Positions 8,067 through 16,718 of a stretch of 47,443 bases of DNA are shown piece after piece. Position numbers and translations under genes: made by a program. Source of the DNA: a bacterium (GTDB lineage Bacteria; Vulcanimicrobiota; Xenobia; Xenobiales; JADMJV01); the NCBI GenBank assembly GCA_030149525.1, contig JASBRJ010000058.1, forward strand, positions 1-47,443. The letters run 5' to 3'. Position 1 is the first letter of the stretch; each line of letters starts with the position of its first letter. The notes under the pieces were generated by a model that was not told the origin of the DNA, searched no databases, and saw nothing but the letters and a program-made list of their open reading frames with translations.

Positions 8067-11000
8067 ATGGGATTCGTGAGCACTGCTTGTTGGAAAATGA
8101 AGAGAATAGGATTGACGCTTGGAATCGGCGTCTTATTGTCGGGGACTGCTGTCTCCAACCCGAACGGCCCCCAAGTCCGCCACGGACAAGTCAATTATAG
8201 TCCTGGCTCCCAGGCTCAAATTCAGCAACTCACCGATAAGGCGATCGTCGACTGGCAGTCTTTTTCTATAGGAGCGTCCGAATCCTTACGGATTCTTCAA
8301 CCAGGTCAACTGTCCGTGCTTCTCAATCGAGTTACCGGGGGCGATCCTTCACTCATTCTCGGCAGCCTAACTGCCAACGGCCAGGTCTTTCTCATCAATC
8401 CCGGCGGAATTCTTTTCGGGCCGAATTCTTCGGTCAATGTGGGTGGGTTGGTCGCTTCCACCCTAAACATCACGGATCAAGACTTTCTAGCCGGCAAGTA
8501 CGACTTCTCCGCCGTCTCAGGTCAAGACCTGGCCGCTGTCGTCAACCAGGGAAGAATTGAGATAACCAACGGAGGCTATGCTGTCCTGATAGGCCCCACC
8601 GTCCTGAACGAAGGCACCATTATCGCCCGTGCGGGGAACGTGGTTCTGGCCGGAGGTGAGCAAGCCACCCTAAACCTCGACGGCCAAGACCTCGTTCACT
8701 ACGCCCTCAAAGAGAAAGTGGGAGAGGGTACGGTTCTTTTGGCGCCGGGCATGTTAAGCGACACAATGGCCGATATCTTTGGAGTGAATCCTTCCTTACG
8801 AGCCGACTCCCTGGTCCGACTCCCGGACGGCTCCGTCAAAATGCTCCGCTCCTCGGGCACCGCCGTGCAGGCCGGGACCGTGAATGTCGATGGTACCGAC
8901 GGCCAGAAAGCCGGCTCGATTGCCCTGGATTCTACCGATGTCACGATTGTAGGACGGGATTCGGTGACCACGGCGTCAGGTCATGGCAAACTCAGCAGCG
9001 GGGGAGAAATCCTGGTGCTCTCCTCTATGGACGGATTGGAAACCTCGCGAGGATTTACCGACGTTCAGTCCGGGGCTCTTCTGTCTGTGGCCGGTGGGCA
9101 GTCAGGCGACGGCGGATTCGTGGAGGTGAGCGGAGACGGAGTCAATCTCCTGGGCGAGGTCGATCTGTCGGCAACCGACGGCGCGGTCGGAACCTTCTTA
9201 CTCGACCCGGTGGTGGTAACCATCGTGGATGGGAACAACGCTCCCACCAGCAACCCTGCAACCGCCAACACGACGATCGGTGACCAGTGGTTCAGCACCC
9301 TGACCGGTGACCTCGTCCTTCAGAGCACTGGAGATATCATCTTCGATGCCTCTGCCCCCGGCGGAGTGGCAGGCGACGGTCAGAACGTAGTGGCTTTCGG
9401 CAACGACCTGACCCTTCAAGCAGGAAATGACGGACTCAACGGCCCCGGCGTCATCGAATTCAAGAATGACGGATGGCGTATAACCGGAAACGGAGGGAAC
9501 GCCCTGGACAATCTCAGGATAATCGCACCGGGCAACATTTCCCTTGGAGACGCGACCCTTGAGATGGGCGACAGCTTTTTTGTGCTGGATTCCGAGGCCG
9601 CCATCGACATGGGCACAGCGACTGTGACCATGGCACCTATTTCGAACGTCAATGCGTTGGTCTTAGAATCGGTCGGACTGCTCAACATGAACGCCTCGAA
9701 CATCGTTGTCAACGGAACGGGTGGCGGAGGCAACAAAGGTCTCAGAATAACCTCAAGCGCCGGAGACATTGAGCTGGGAAGCTCCGTCCTGAACTATAAC
9801 GACAGGCTCACCAACTCAGGCTCAAAAGAAAGTCGAATCAGTGCGGCCGGAGACATTCGCGCAAGTGGGACCCCGGACTGGTCTATTCTGGGCCGGGCGG
9901 ATATCGCGGCGGGCGGAAGCATCAACCTCCCCAACTTTGCCTTCGATAACCCACGCGATAGTGGAACCTCGACCAATTTTCGAACAACGACCGGAAGCAT
10001 CACGCTCGGCAACGGAGGCATCAACAACGGGCTGGATCTGACCGCCGTCACCACCCTGGATATCGTCCTGGAGTCGGCAGGAGGGGTGACCCTGAACAAC
10101 TTCGATATTAAGGTCAACGACCGATCCGATGTGAGCGTGACCGCAGTCGGCGACATCAACTTTTCGAACGTCAAGATCAACGAAGGTGCTCTGAACAACT
10201 CCACCGGCTTCGTGAGGCTCGACTCCACCGGGGGAGCCCTGAACCTGGGGAACTCGACCATCAGGGTAGAGCCGGTCAGTGAGTTCAACTCCCTGTTTCT
10301 TCAATCGGCAGGCACCTTAGATTTCGGGAGTTCAGACATCCGAGTGAATGGAGGCGGGGGCGGTTTTAACAAAGGGCTCAGGATAGCGTCCATCGGCTCC
10401 GACATTGACCTGGGCACCTCCAGCTTGTTCTTCAACGACGTGGTGACCTCGTCCGGCTCCTTGCTCAACCAAGTAACGGCCGCAGGCGACATTCGCTCGT
10501 CGGGAGCGGCCAACTGGCACATCGGCGGAACGACCACTTTCTCCGCTACAGGAAGTCTCGATCTCCCCAATTTCTCCTTGGACAACCCCGTGGCCGGCGG
10601 CTCATTTCAAAACTCCACCCGCCTTCAGGCCACCAACGGCAGCATCAATCTCGGCAACGGCGGCATCAACACCGGGCTAGATCTCACCACCTCCAACGCT
10701 TTGGACATTATTCTTGAGTCCGGCGATCAGGTCACGCTGAACAATTTCGATATGAAGGTCAACAACCGCAAGGATGTCAACATCACCGCAGCCGGTGACA
10801 TCCGCCTCACCGACGTGAACGTCAACGAGGGGGCGCTGGACAACTCCACCGGTGTGGTGAGCTTCAACTCCACCGGCGGAGCCCTGAACCTGGGGAATTC
10901 CACCATCAGGGTGGAGCCGGTCAGTGAGTTCAACTCCCTTTTCCTTCAATCGTCCGGCACCTTGGATCTGGGCAGCTCCGACATCCGAGTCGACGGAGTC

Positions 11001-14000
11001 GGTGGGGGCTTTAATAAGGGCCTCAGAATCGTCTCCACCACCTCGGACATCGACCTGGGCACCTCCAGCTTGTTTTTCAACGACGTGGTGACCTCGTCCG
11101 GCTCCTTGCTCAACCAGATTACGGCGTCGGGTAACATACGCTCTTCCGGGGCGGTGGACTGGCACATCGGCGGAACGACCACTTTCTCCGCCACAGGAAG
11201 CCTTGACCTCCCCGATTTCTCCTTCGACAACCCCGTGGCCGGCGGCTCCTTTCAAAACTCCACCCGCTTTCAGACCACCAACGGCAGCATCAATCTCGGC
11301 AACGGCGGCATCAACACCGGGTTGGACCTGACCACTGCCGACGCCCTGGATATCATCCTTGAGTCCGGCGACCAGGTGACACTGAATAATTTCGATATGA
11401 AGGTCAACAACCGAAAGGATGTCAACATCACCGCAGCCGGCGACATCCGCCTCACCGACGTCAACATCAACGAGGGGGCGCTGGACAACTCCACCGGTGT
11501 GGTGAGCTTCAACTCCACCGGCGGAGCCCTGAACCTGGGGAATTCCACCATCAGGGTGGAGCCGGTCAGTGAAAATATTGCTCTCTCTCTTCAATCGTCC
11601 GGAACCTTGGATCTAGGCAGCTCCGACATCCGAGTCGACGGAGTCGGAGGCAGCTTCAATAAAGGGCTCAGAATCGTTTCCACCGGCTCAGACGTTGACC
11701 TGGGGAGTTCTCAACTCGTCTTCAATGACGTGGTCACCTCCTCGGGCTCCTCTCTCAACCAGATAACAGCAGCCGGGGATATCCTCACAACCGGGGTCGC
11801 CGATTGGCAGGTTGGCGGCAGGGTCGACTTTGTGGCCAATGGGGCTATCGATCTCGACGGTTTCTCCCTGGACAACCCTTATGTAGGTGGAACAGGTAAC
11901 GGTCCCAGCAGATTCAGGGCTACCAACGGAGGCCTCAGCCTGAAAAACGGTGGCATCAACACCGGTCTCGACTTCACTACCGTGAACACCTTGGGCCTCA
12001 TCTTCGAATCGGGCGGAGTCACCAATCTCTCGGAATTCGACATCAATGTCGACAACGGCAACACCATCTCGCTCACTTCAGCCGGGAACGTCAGCATGAA
12101 CGGGGCGGATATCAATAGAAACTCTCCACCAGGCGGTGCCGGAGATATCAGCGTGTTTTCCGAAGCGGCTCTCAGTCTGGGTACGGGAACTCTCCGCTCC
12201 GACCGAGACATCGACCTCAAGGCGAGCGGAGTGCTCGATCTGGGAACCAAGGAGCTTTTCACTCCCCAGGTTCTGTTTCTATCTTCCAACACGGAAGTAC
12301 GGAGCAGTTCTAGTCATTTTCAGGCCCGAGACATCGAAATCTTCGGATTCAACCCGTCGACCAATGTGCGCGATCCTAACCGCGCGATTCCCAACGGAGT
12401 GGGGATCGGTTTGGCCACCCAAAACACCTCCGACACTATCGACCTAACCATCTTTAGCGACTCCGACATTGAAGTCATTCACAGTGGAAACGGGACACTC
12501 AACCTCGTGACAGCGGGTGGACCGCAGGCCATCCGTTCCACCGGCGGCGGAGTAAACATCGACGCAGGCAACGGAACCGTTCGCTTGAACAGTGCGGGCT
12601 CGGGGTTCGCCACAGTGCATGCGGACTCCGATGCGGTGGTTCAGGTCAAAGCGGCGCAGATCGTGGAGGCGAACGGTGGCAACCTCGATCTCTTTTCGGG
12701 GGGCGAGGTGATCGTCGGAGCAACCGTGTCAGCGGGGACGGCAGGCTCCGAACTGGAAGTCCAGGGTCGGAGTATCACCCTCGATCTCTCTCAGGCCGGT
12801 GGAGCGCAAGGTGCCCTTCGGATCATAGGGCCTAATGAGTTTCTCAAAGCCATCGGCAACAACTCAACAATATCCATCACCGACACCAATACAACCAACA
12901 GACTGAGTGTGGTGGACGATGCCGGGCGAGGCAGTCTCGATCTGGGTGAGCTCACCGCAACCGATATTCACTACGTCGACATGAACGGCGTGAAGATCAA
13001 CAGTGTCGTTCCCGGAAACGGAAAGACGCTTGCCATCGAAGTCCTGAACAACGGTGATATTATTGGCGGGGCAACCGTAGGCGCGGATCTCGATTTCGAT
13101 GGAAACCTGCTTCTCAAAGCCGACGGCGACATCGGCACCCAAGCGGCCCCTATTCGAGTGGAAGCCGGGACCGTCTCGGTTCAGGCCGGTTCGGATTCGG
13201 GGGACGAGATTCATCTCTCCAGTCGAAGTGATGCTTTGGTGATTGCGGATGTCCAACTGCAGAATCATCGTAATGAAGTTGTGGCTCAAGGCCAAGGAGT
13301 TCGCGGAGGCGGTGATATCGAAATCCGCATGGAGGGAACGAGTCAAGCTCTCCTGGATCAGCGAAGTACTCTTCAATCCACCAACGGGAGTGTGGGGATT
13401 TCTTTGCAAAACGGGAGCATTTCCCAACAGGCCGGAAGCACCATTGCGGCCGGGAACACGGTGGCCTTCAGCCTGCCCGGTGACGTGGGCACCTTCGATT
13501 CCGGAACCGCCTCGGAAGTCTCCATCCAAGCTTCTTCAGTCGTTCTGGACGTCGGCGGAGACGCCATTCTGCAGCAGGCGTCGGGCGATTTGACCGTGGA
13601 GTCTCAAGCCGTTGTGGGAGGCACCACATACACCGCCTCTGCCAACGGTCAGGACCGGCGCATACGGGTGGCAAACGGTTCTCTCACAGTGAATTCGGAT
13701 ATCACCGCCACCGGTGAGACTGCGCTTGTGACCGGCACCGGCTCCGTTCTTTCTCAGGGAACCGGGGGCGGGAATATTGTTTTGAACGGCAACGTCACAT
13801 CGGGAACCAGTCTGGTCGTTCTGGCTGGAGGTGATGTGACTCAACAATCGGGCAACCTGGTAGCCCCACAACTCGGTTTAGGAAGTGTGACCGGAACGAT
13901 CGGTTCGAACGCCGATCCAATCAATATTCAAACCGACCAGCTGGCCATCAACCCGCTGGCTGGTTCTGTGGCCGATCCGAACGGCTTTGTGAACGTTGCT

Positions 14001-14333
14001 CAGGTTGGGGCTGTGGGAGTGACCGTCCAACAAGGAGCGCCCTTGCCCGATCCACCGCCAACGCCCCAGCCTCCAACTCCCGGACCGCCTCCAACTCCCA
14101 CACCCGAGCCGGGAGAGATCCTAAGCCCCGGCAATTCAGTAGGCTTCGACAACCTTCCTGAACTGGGAGTGAACGAGAGTCCGGTTCTTGCTCAAAACAA
14201 CACTCAACTCATCGATGAGGCGTTGCAAATACTCCTGGAACTCGATGTCGCGACCGTGGTAGAGGTGGACCCAACCATTCCGCCCATCCAGATCACCGAC
14301 GAGGACTATCTTCAGAAAAAGTTTCGACGTTAA
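8067..14333 (+). CDS. Giant FHA-like two-partner-secretion exoprotein with tandem repeats
   Basis: A 2,088-residue predicted exported beta-helix protein. A signal peptide is visible (KRIGLTLGIGVLLSGTAVS). The start may be ATG 8067 (GAAAGG eight bases upstream) or ATG 8097 (MKRIG). Residues about 31-160 are a haemagglutination-activity/TPS domain, with NRVTGGDPS near 88 and VFLINPGGILFGPNSS and VNVGGLVAST near 108-133. Such domains guide export through a TpsB outer-membrane pore. The rest is Gly/Ser/Asn/Asp-rich repeats with almost no Cys, including four long tandem units (9606-12173). Residues about 1,990-2,015 are Pro-rich, followed by a short acidic tail ending KKFRR. No TpsB gene is in the window. 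A role as a surface adhesin is likely from the family but unproven. Confidence 0.88.
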   Translation: MGFVSTACWKMKRIGLTLGIGVLLSGTAVSNPNGPQVRHGQVNYSPGSQAQIQQLTDKAIVDWQSFSIGASESLRILQPGQLSVLLNRVTGGDPSLILGSLTANGQVFLINPGGILFGPNSSVNVGGLVASTLNITDQDFLAGKYDFSAVSGQDLAAVVNQGRIEITNGGYAVLIGPTVLNEGTIIARAGNVVLAGGEQATLNLDGQDLVHYALKEKVGEGTVLLAPGMLSDTMADIFGVNPSLRADSLVRLPDGSVKMLRSSGTAVQAGTVNVDGTDGQKAGSIALDSTDVTIVGRDSVTTASGHGKLSSGGEILVLSSMDGLETSRGFTDVQSGALLSVAGGQSGDGGFVEVSGDGVNLLGEVDLSATDGAVGTFLLDPVVVTIVDGNNAPTSNPATANTTIGDQWFSTLTGDLVLQSTGDIIFDASAPGGVAGDGQNVVAFGNDLTLQAGNDGLNGPGVIEFKNDGWRITGNGGNALDNLRIIAPGNISLGDATLEMGDSFFVLDSEAAIDMGTATVTMAPISNVNALVLESVGLLNMNASNIVVNGTGGGGNKGLRITSSAGDIELGSSVLNYNDRLTNSGSKESRISAAGDIRASGTPDWSILGRADIAAGGSINLPNFAFDNPRDSGTSTNFRTTTGSITLGNGGINNGLDLTAVTTLDIVLESAGGVTLNNFDIKVNDRSDVSVTAVGDINFSNVKINEGALNNSTGFVRLDSTGGALNLGNSTIRVEPVSEFNSLFLQSAGTLDFGSSDIRVNGGGGGFNKGLRIASIGSDIDLGTSSLFFNDVVTSSGSLLNQVTAAGDIRSSGAANWHIGGTTTFSATGSLDLPNFSLDNPVAGGSFQNSTRLQATNGSINLGNGGINTGLDLTTSNALDIILESGDQVTLNNFDMKVNNRKDVNITAAGDIRLTDVNVNEGALDNSTGVVSFNSTGGALNLGNSTIRVEPVSEFNSLFLQSSGTLDLGSSDIRVDGVGGGFNKGLRIVSTTSDIDLGTSSLFFNDVVTSSGSLLNQITASGNIRSSGAVDWHIGGTTTFSATGSLDLPDFSFDNPVAGGSFQNSTRFQTTNGSINLGNGGINTGLDLTTADALDIILESGDQVTLNNFDMKVNNRKDVNITAAGDIRLTDVNINEGALDNSTGVVSFNSTGGALNLGNSTIRVEPVSENIALSLQSSGTLDLGSSDIRVDGVGGSFNKGLRIVSTGSDVDLGSSQLVFNDVVTSSGSSLNQITAAGDILTTGVADWQVGGRVDFVANGAIDLDGFSLDNPYVGGTGNGPSRFRATNGGLSLKNGGINTGLDFTTVNTLGLIFESGGVTNLSEFDINVDNGNTISLTSAGNVSMNGADINRNSPPGGAGDISVFSEAALSLGTGTLRSDRDIDLKASGVLDLGTKELFTPQVLFLSSNTEVRSSSSHFQARDIEIFGFNPSTNVRDPNRAIPNGVGIGLATQNTSDTIDLTIFSDSDIEVIHSGNGTLNLVTAGGPQAIRSTGGGVNIDAGNGTVRLNSAGSGFATVHADSDAVVQVKAAQIVEANGGNLDLFSGGEVIVGATVSAGTAGSELEVQGRSITLDLSQAGGAQGALRIIGPNEFLKAIGNNSTISITDTNTTNRLSVVDDAGRGSLDLGELTATDIHYVDMNGVKINSVVPGNGKTLAIEVLNNGDIIGGATVGADLDFDGNLLLKADGDIGTQAAPIRVEAGTVSVQAGSDSGDEIHLSSRSDALVIADVQLQNHRNEVVAQGQGVRGGGDIEIRMEGTSQALLDQRSTLQSTNGSVGISLQNGSISQQAGSTIAAGNTVAFSLPGDVGTFDSGTASEVSIQASSVVLDVGGDAILQQASGDLTVESQAVVGGTTYTASANGQDRRIRVANGSLTVNSDITATGETALVTGTGSVLSQGTGGGNIVLNGNVTSGTSLVVLAGGDVTQQSGNLVAPQLGLGSVTGTIGSNADPINIQTDQLAINPLAGSVADPNGFVNVAQVGAVGVTVQQGAPLPDPPPTPQPPTPGPPPTPTPEPGEILSPGNSVGFDNLPELGVNESPVLAQNNTQLIDEALQILLELDVATVVEVDPTIPPIQITDEDYLQKKFRR
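9606..10241 (+). repeat. Tandem repeat unit 1 of the exoprotein (212 codons, diverged)
   Basis: Begins at the D-M-G-T-A-T-V-T-M-A-P version of the unit and runs to the next N-L-G-N-S-T-I. It shares GGGNKGLRI, NLPNF, LGNGGIN and LNNFDIKVN with units 2-4 but has diverged most. Confidence 0.8.
10242..10886 (+). repeat. Tandem repeat unit 2 (645 bp, 215 codons)
   Basis: Starts NLGNSTIRVEPVSEFNS and contains GSSDIRVNG, NKGLRI, FFNDVVTSSGS, WHIGGTTTFSATGSLDLP, LGNGGINTGLDL, LNNFDMKVNNRKDVNITA and NEGALDNSTG. It lies in phase with the reading frame and is nearly identical to unit 3 over long stretches of DNA. Confidence 0.92.
10887..11531 (+). repeat. Tandem repeat unit 3 (645 bp, 215 codons)
   Basis: Same motifs and exactly the same length as unit 2. 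Most differences are synonymous or conservative, which suggests recent duplication or continuing gene conversion. Confidence 0.92.
11532..12173 (+). repeat. Tandem repeat unit 4 (642 bp, 214 codons)
   Basis: Begins NLGNSTIRVEPVSEN. The first quarter is close to unit 3 and the remainder is diverged (WQVGGRVDF, LKNGGINTGLDF). The array ends at LGTGTLRSD. Confidence 0.85.
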
Positions 14334-14406
14334 GTCCAGATTTTCGAGACCCGATGATTGGAGAGGGTCATTTCCGTGAGGGTCTTAAAAATCATATAAA
14401 TCAACA

Positions 14407-14435
14407 TTGAACAAAGTCCTCGTTTGCCGTATACT
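14407..14435 (+). promoter_or_regulatory. Sigma-70-type promoter for the 97-residue protein gene
   Basis: TTGAAC (14407-14412), a 17-base spacer and TATACT (14430-14435) match the sigma-70 consensus well. The expected start of transcription near 14442 leaves a 24-base leader with the ribosome site GGGGGAT before ATG 14466. Confidence 0.65.
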
Positions 14436-14465
14436 GGTTAAGCCAAAGAGATCGGGGGATTTAAA

Positions 14466-14759
14466 ATGGCTTATCGTCAGTTTCTACTCAAAGAGAGCGG
14501 TCATACTGTCCTTTGTGAATGGGATGCCCGGAGAGGGCATTGGAGGTGCAGCGCCGGTCCGGGCTCGCCCTATAACTTGCAAGTGGACACCCTGTCCGAG
14601 ACCGTGAGATCTATGAAAGCCGACGGCTTTGAAGAGCTGACGCCCAATTTGAGAAAAAGTGTCCGCTTTTCCAAATCGGAGCACACTTACGTGCCTATTT
14701 CCGATAGGGAACTTCCCGCGCCGCCTTTAGAGATACCGGTCTCTAGAAAGAAGCTCTAA
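14466..14759 (+). CDS. Hypothetical 97-residue protein
   Basis: A small soluble, basic protein of unknown family. It starts at ATG with GGGGGAT about eight bases upstream and a good promoter just before. The sequence begins MAYRQFLLKESGHTVLCEW and later has RGHWRCSAGPGSPYNLQV, a beta-rich look, then a helix (VDTLSETVRSMKADGFEEL) and a Pro-rich basic tail ending SRKKL. There are no membrane segments, and the only cysteines are single ones (C17 and C28), so a zinc site is unlikely. It converges on the Zn-ribbon gene, with the two stop codons overlapping by four bases. The clear promoter and ribosome site are the main reasons to accept it as a real gene. Confidence 0.7.
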   Translation: MAYRQFLLKESGHTVLCEWDARRGHWRCSAGPGSPYNLQVDTLSETVRSMKADGFEELTPNLRKSVRFSKSEHTYVPISDRELPAPPLEIPVSRKKL

Positions 14760-14962
14760 TTCTTCCGCATAGCGGAGAACTCGAGGGTCATCTCTTGCTT
14801 GAGGATCTGCTCTATCATCGACTGGTCTTTAAACAACTTAACGTTCCCCTCAACCATCCAAAATCTCTCTCCGCAGCACATACAGGCGAATTCTTTCACC
14901 TTCTTAGGGAGATCGAACATGGGAACCTTATGAAGAGAATTTCCACATCGAGCGCAGTCCAT
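14756..14962 (-). CDS. Small Zn-ribbon-like protein
   Basis: A 68-residue protein with C3-x-x-C6 near the N-terminus (MDCARCGN) and a second cluster C27-x-C29-C30-G (FACMCCGERFW). This matches a small zinc ribbon of the kind found in uncharacterised bacterial proteins. The C-terminal half is helical and charged. There is no clear ribosome site before ATG 14962, so the start is less certain than the gene. The stop overlaps that of the convergent 97-residue protein. It may act as a small nucleic-acid- or protein-binding factor, but this rests only on the cysteine pattern. Confidence 0.6.
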   Translation of the reverse strand: MDCARCGNSLHKVPMFDLPKKVKEFACMCCGERFWMVEGNVKLFKDQSMIEQILKQEMTLEFSAMRKN

Positions 14963-15105
14963 GAGATAAAGTTTCGGACTTGTTGCTGATGTCCCTGTTT
15001 AAGAGTCAAGCCCGGCCCTTGCCTATGCGGTTCAGAAACAAATACCGACCTCGGTAGGTCCAATAGGGGAAACCCGAAGGCTAAGTCAAAAGCGTAACAG
15101 ACATC

Positions 15106-15852
15106 ATGAACAACAAGACTTTCTTTCTCGTGGCCCTCCTCTTGCTGAGCTTGGTTCTCCCGGCACCGGCACAATCAGCCTGCTTTATCTGCGGCTCGCA
15201 AAAATCGCTTCGAAGAATTCAGGTCGAAAAGCAAAACAAACTGATCTGTCACGACTGTCGAAACCAAGAGCAGAGATGCGATCTTTGCCGTCGAGCCTGC
15301 ACCCCGGAATACATGAGAGACGGTCGTCGCATCTGCCCCACCTGCAAAAACACCCGCATCCTGACTCAGGAACAGCTAGACGGTCTTTACGACAACGTGA
15401 AAAGCTTTCTCTCCCGAGACCCAGCGGGAGTAGTGGTCAACTTCACGCTCCCGGTCCAACTTGCCGACAAAGACGAGATTCAAACAAAGATGATTGAGGG
15501 CGGTCGTGCCATGGCCGTCCTGGGCTTCTACAGCCCTTACAATCCCGAGAAAATCTACATCCTCAGCGGGCAAACCGAGATCGATTCCGGGGCCACCATG
15601 GTTCATGAGTACACTCACGCCTGGCAGAGCCGCAATTGCCCCAGCCAGGACCGTGCCCTCAAGGAAGGCTTTGCTTCTTACATGGAATACCGCTATCTCG
15701 TTTCCAGAGGCCAGAAAAACAAAGCCATGAGTCTGACCAGAAAGAACGATCCCGACTACGGTGAGAGCCTGGCGAAACTTCTGGAAATGGAGAAAAAAGT
15801 GGGCGTTGCCGGGGTGGTGAAATACGCAACCACTCAGAAAGCCCTGCCTTAG
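15106..15852 (+). CDS. Exported DA1-like protein: LIM-type zinc domain plus HExxH peptidase
   Basis: A 248-residue protein with a Sec signal peptide (MNNKTFFLVALLLLSLVLPAPAQSA). Residues 26-86 carry a run of CxxC, HxxC and CxxC zinc ligands (CFICG, CHDC, CDLC, CPTC) arranged like the last LIM-like module of plant DA1. A linker with LDGLYDNVKSFL follows, then H167-E-Y-T-H171 and, 15 residues on, E187 in LKEGFASYMEY. This is a gluzincin-type metallopeptidase site, matching the DA1 signature HEMMHAW...EEG. Plant DA1 proteins are ubiquitin-activated peptidases; bacterial versions are known as a family but their substrates are not. The signal peptide predicts work outside the cytoplasm. The ribosome site is weak. 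The downstream convergent gene overlaps the stop by four bases. Confidence 0.85.
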   Translation: MNNKTFFLVALLLLSLVLPAPAQSACFICGSQKSLRRIQVEKQNKLICHDCRNQEQRCDLCRRACTPEYMRDGRRICPTCKNTRILTQEQLDGLYDNVKSFLSRDPAGVVVNFTLPVQLADKDEIQTKMIEGGRAMAVLGFYSPYNPEKIYILSGQTEIDSGATMVHEYTHAWQSRNCPSQDRALKEGFASYMEYRYLVSRGQKNKAMSLTRKNDPDYGESLAKLLEMEKKVGVAGVVKYATTQKALP

Positions 15853-16616
15853 CCCGGGAAAGGACAGTAGTAAACGTCGCCCCGTCGCAGGTTTCTCACT
15901 AGCAAAGGATGGGTTTCGGAGTCGGGCCAAAGCTCATTGATCCTTCGCAGACTTCCTTCAGGGTCGCCACACACTTCGGCTGAGGCGATTCTTGCCAGTG
16001 TCTTGAGATCGGCCTGGTGAGTTTCACCTAAAAACTGACTCAGAACCTGAGCCTTCACCGTGGAATGAACTCTCGCCAGGGCGGAGTAAGCCGCTTCAGA
16101 GTATCGAACCGTCGTGGCTGGAAGAAGAAACAGAAGTCGCACAACAGCTTCGAAGGTGAGAGACTTTAGAAAAATTCCCAACAGATGATGATCGAGAAGA
16201 GCGGTCAGATCGATAACGTCATGTTCTTCCAGAAGCTCATCTAGAACCCGGGCTACTCGGAGAGTCTCTTTGCTCGCCATTTCCGTCCACTCCTGGATCG
16301 GATCGGAGGTTTCGTCCCCGCCTAGAATGGCGACCACTTGAGAAATCCACTCCACGCGAACTTCCTCGTAATTGAAAGGAAGATTGCAGATCCCCAAAGT
16401 GATCATGGAGATACTCTCGGAATGCATATGCGAGAAAAGTCTGGCGGACAGGACAGGATCCAGAGCCATGAAGGCCACCGCCATCTTTTTCACGGCGGGC
16501 TCGGTAATCCAGTCTCTCTGAAGCTCAAAATACTCCGCGAGTGCGCTCCGCGTTGAGGTGTCTCCACCCATCACCAGATAAGCAGAAAAGTCCTGGGGCG
16601 ACGATTCAAATAGCAC
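15849..16616 (-). CDS. Hypothetical helical protein
   Basis: A 255-residue, all-helical, acidic protein starting at GTG with GGGAGGG five bases upstream, so the start is firm. It contains KKMAVAFMALDPVLSARLFSHM followed by SESISMITLGICNLP. This looks faintly like the N-terminal segment of FliG (KAAILLLxLGEDxAAEVLKHL...EV), and a second helical block (LLDHHLLGIFLKSLTFEAVV) could be a FliG- or HEAT-like repeat. The resemblance is too weak to name it, and no flagellar genes are nearby. It has no signal peptide and no membrane segment. A minus-strand TATAAT lies 25-30 bases before the start. Function unknown. Confidence 0.65.
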   Translation of the reverse strand: MLFESSPQDFSAYLVMGGDTSTRSALAEYFELQRDWITEPAVKKMAVAFMALDPVLSARLFSHMHSESISMITLGICNLPFNYEEVRVEWISQVVAILGGDETSDPIQEWTEMASKETLRVARVLDELLEEHDVIDLTALLDHHLLGIFLKSLTFEAVVRLLFLLPATTVRYSEAAYSALARVHSTVKAQVLSQFLGETHQADLKTLARIASAEVCGDPEGSLRRINELWPDSETHPLLVRNLRRGDVYYCPFPG

Positions 16617-16640
16617 AGCGACCCTCCCTTAGATAGCCCC

Positions 16641-16646
16641 ATTATA
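16641..16646 (-). promoter_or_regulatory. Perfect -10 hexamer before the 16616 gene
   Basis: The minus strand reads TATAAT here, which would start transcription near 16634, 18 bases before the start codon and just before the GGGAGGG ribosome site. The -35 region is only T-rich, without a good hexamer. Confidence 0.45.
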
Positions 16647-16718
16647 GCTTTCACGGAAACTAAAAAATGTGATCTGTGATACAAAGGTACCAACTGGTGG
16701 AGGCCTAATCTTTCGAAG

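Noticed and set aside
10677-11594. Minus-strand open frame of 305 codons over the exoprotein repeats
   Set aside because: It is the antisense of the in-frame tandem repeats, so its open length follows from the repeat and not from coding.
9606-12173. CRISPR array or unrelated tandem repeat
   Set aside because: The 645-bp units are protein-coding, in frame and lack short repeat/spacer structure.
14896-15174. Minus-strand open frame of 92 codons across the start of the DA1-like gene
   Set aside because: No ribosome site and it overlaps the signal peptide of a clearly real gene.
15849-16616. FliG-type flagellar switch protein
   Set aside because: Only a short segment looks like FliG, and the charged residues of the motor domain and other flagellar genes are missing.
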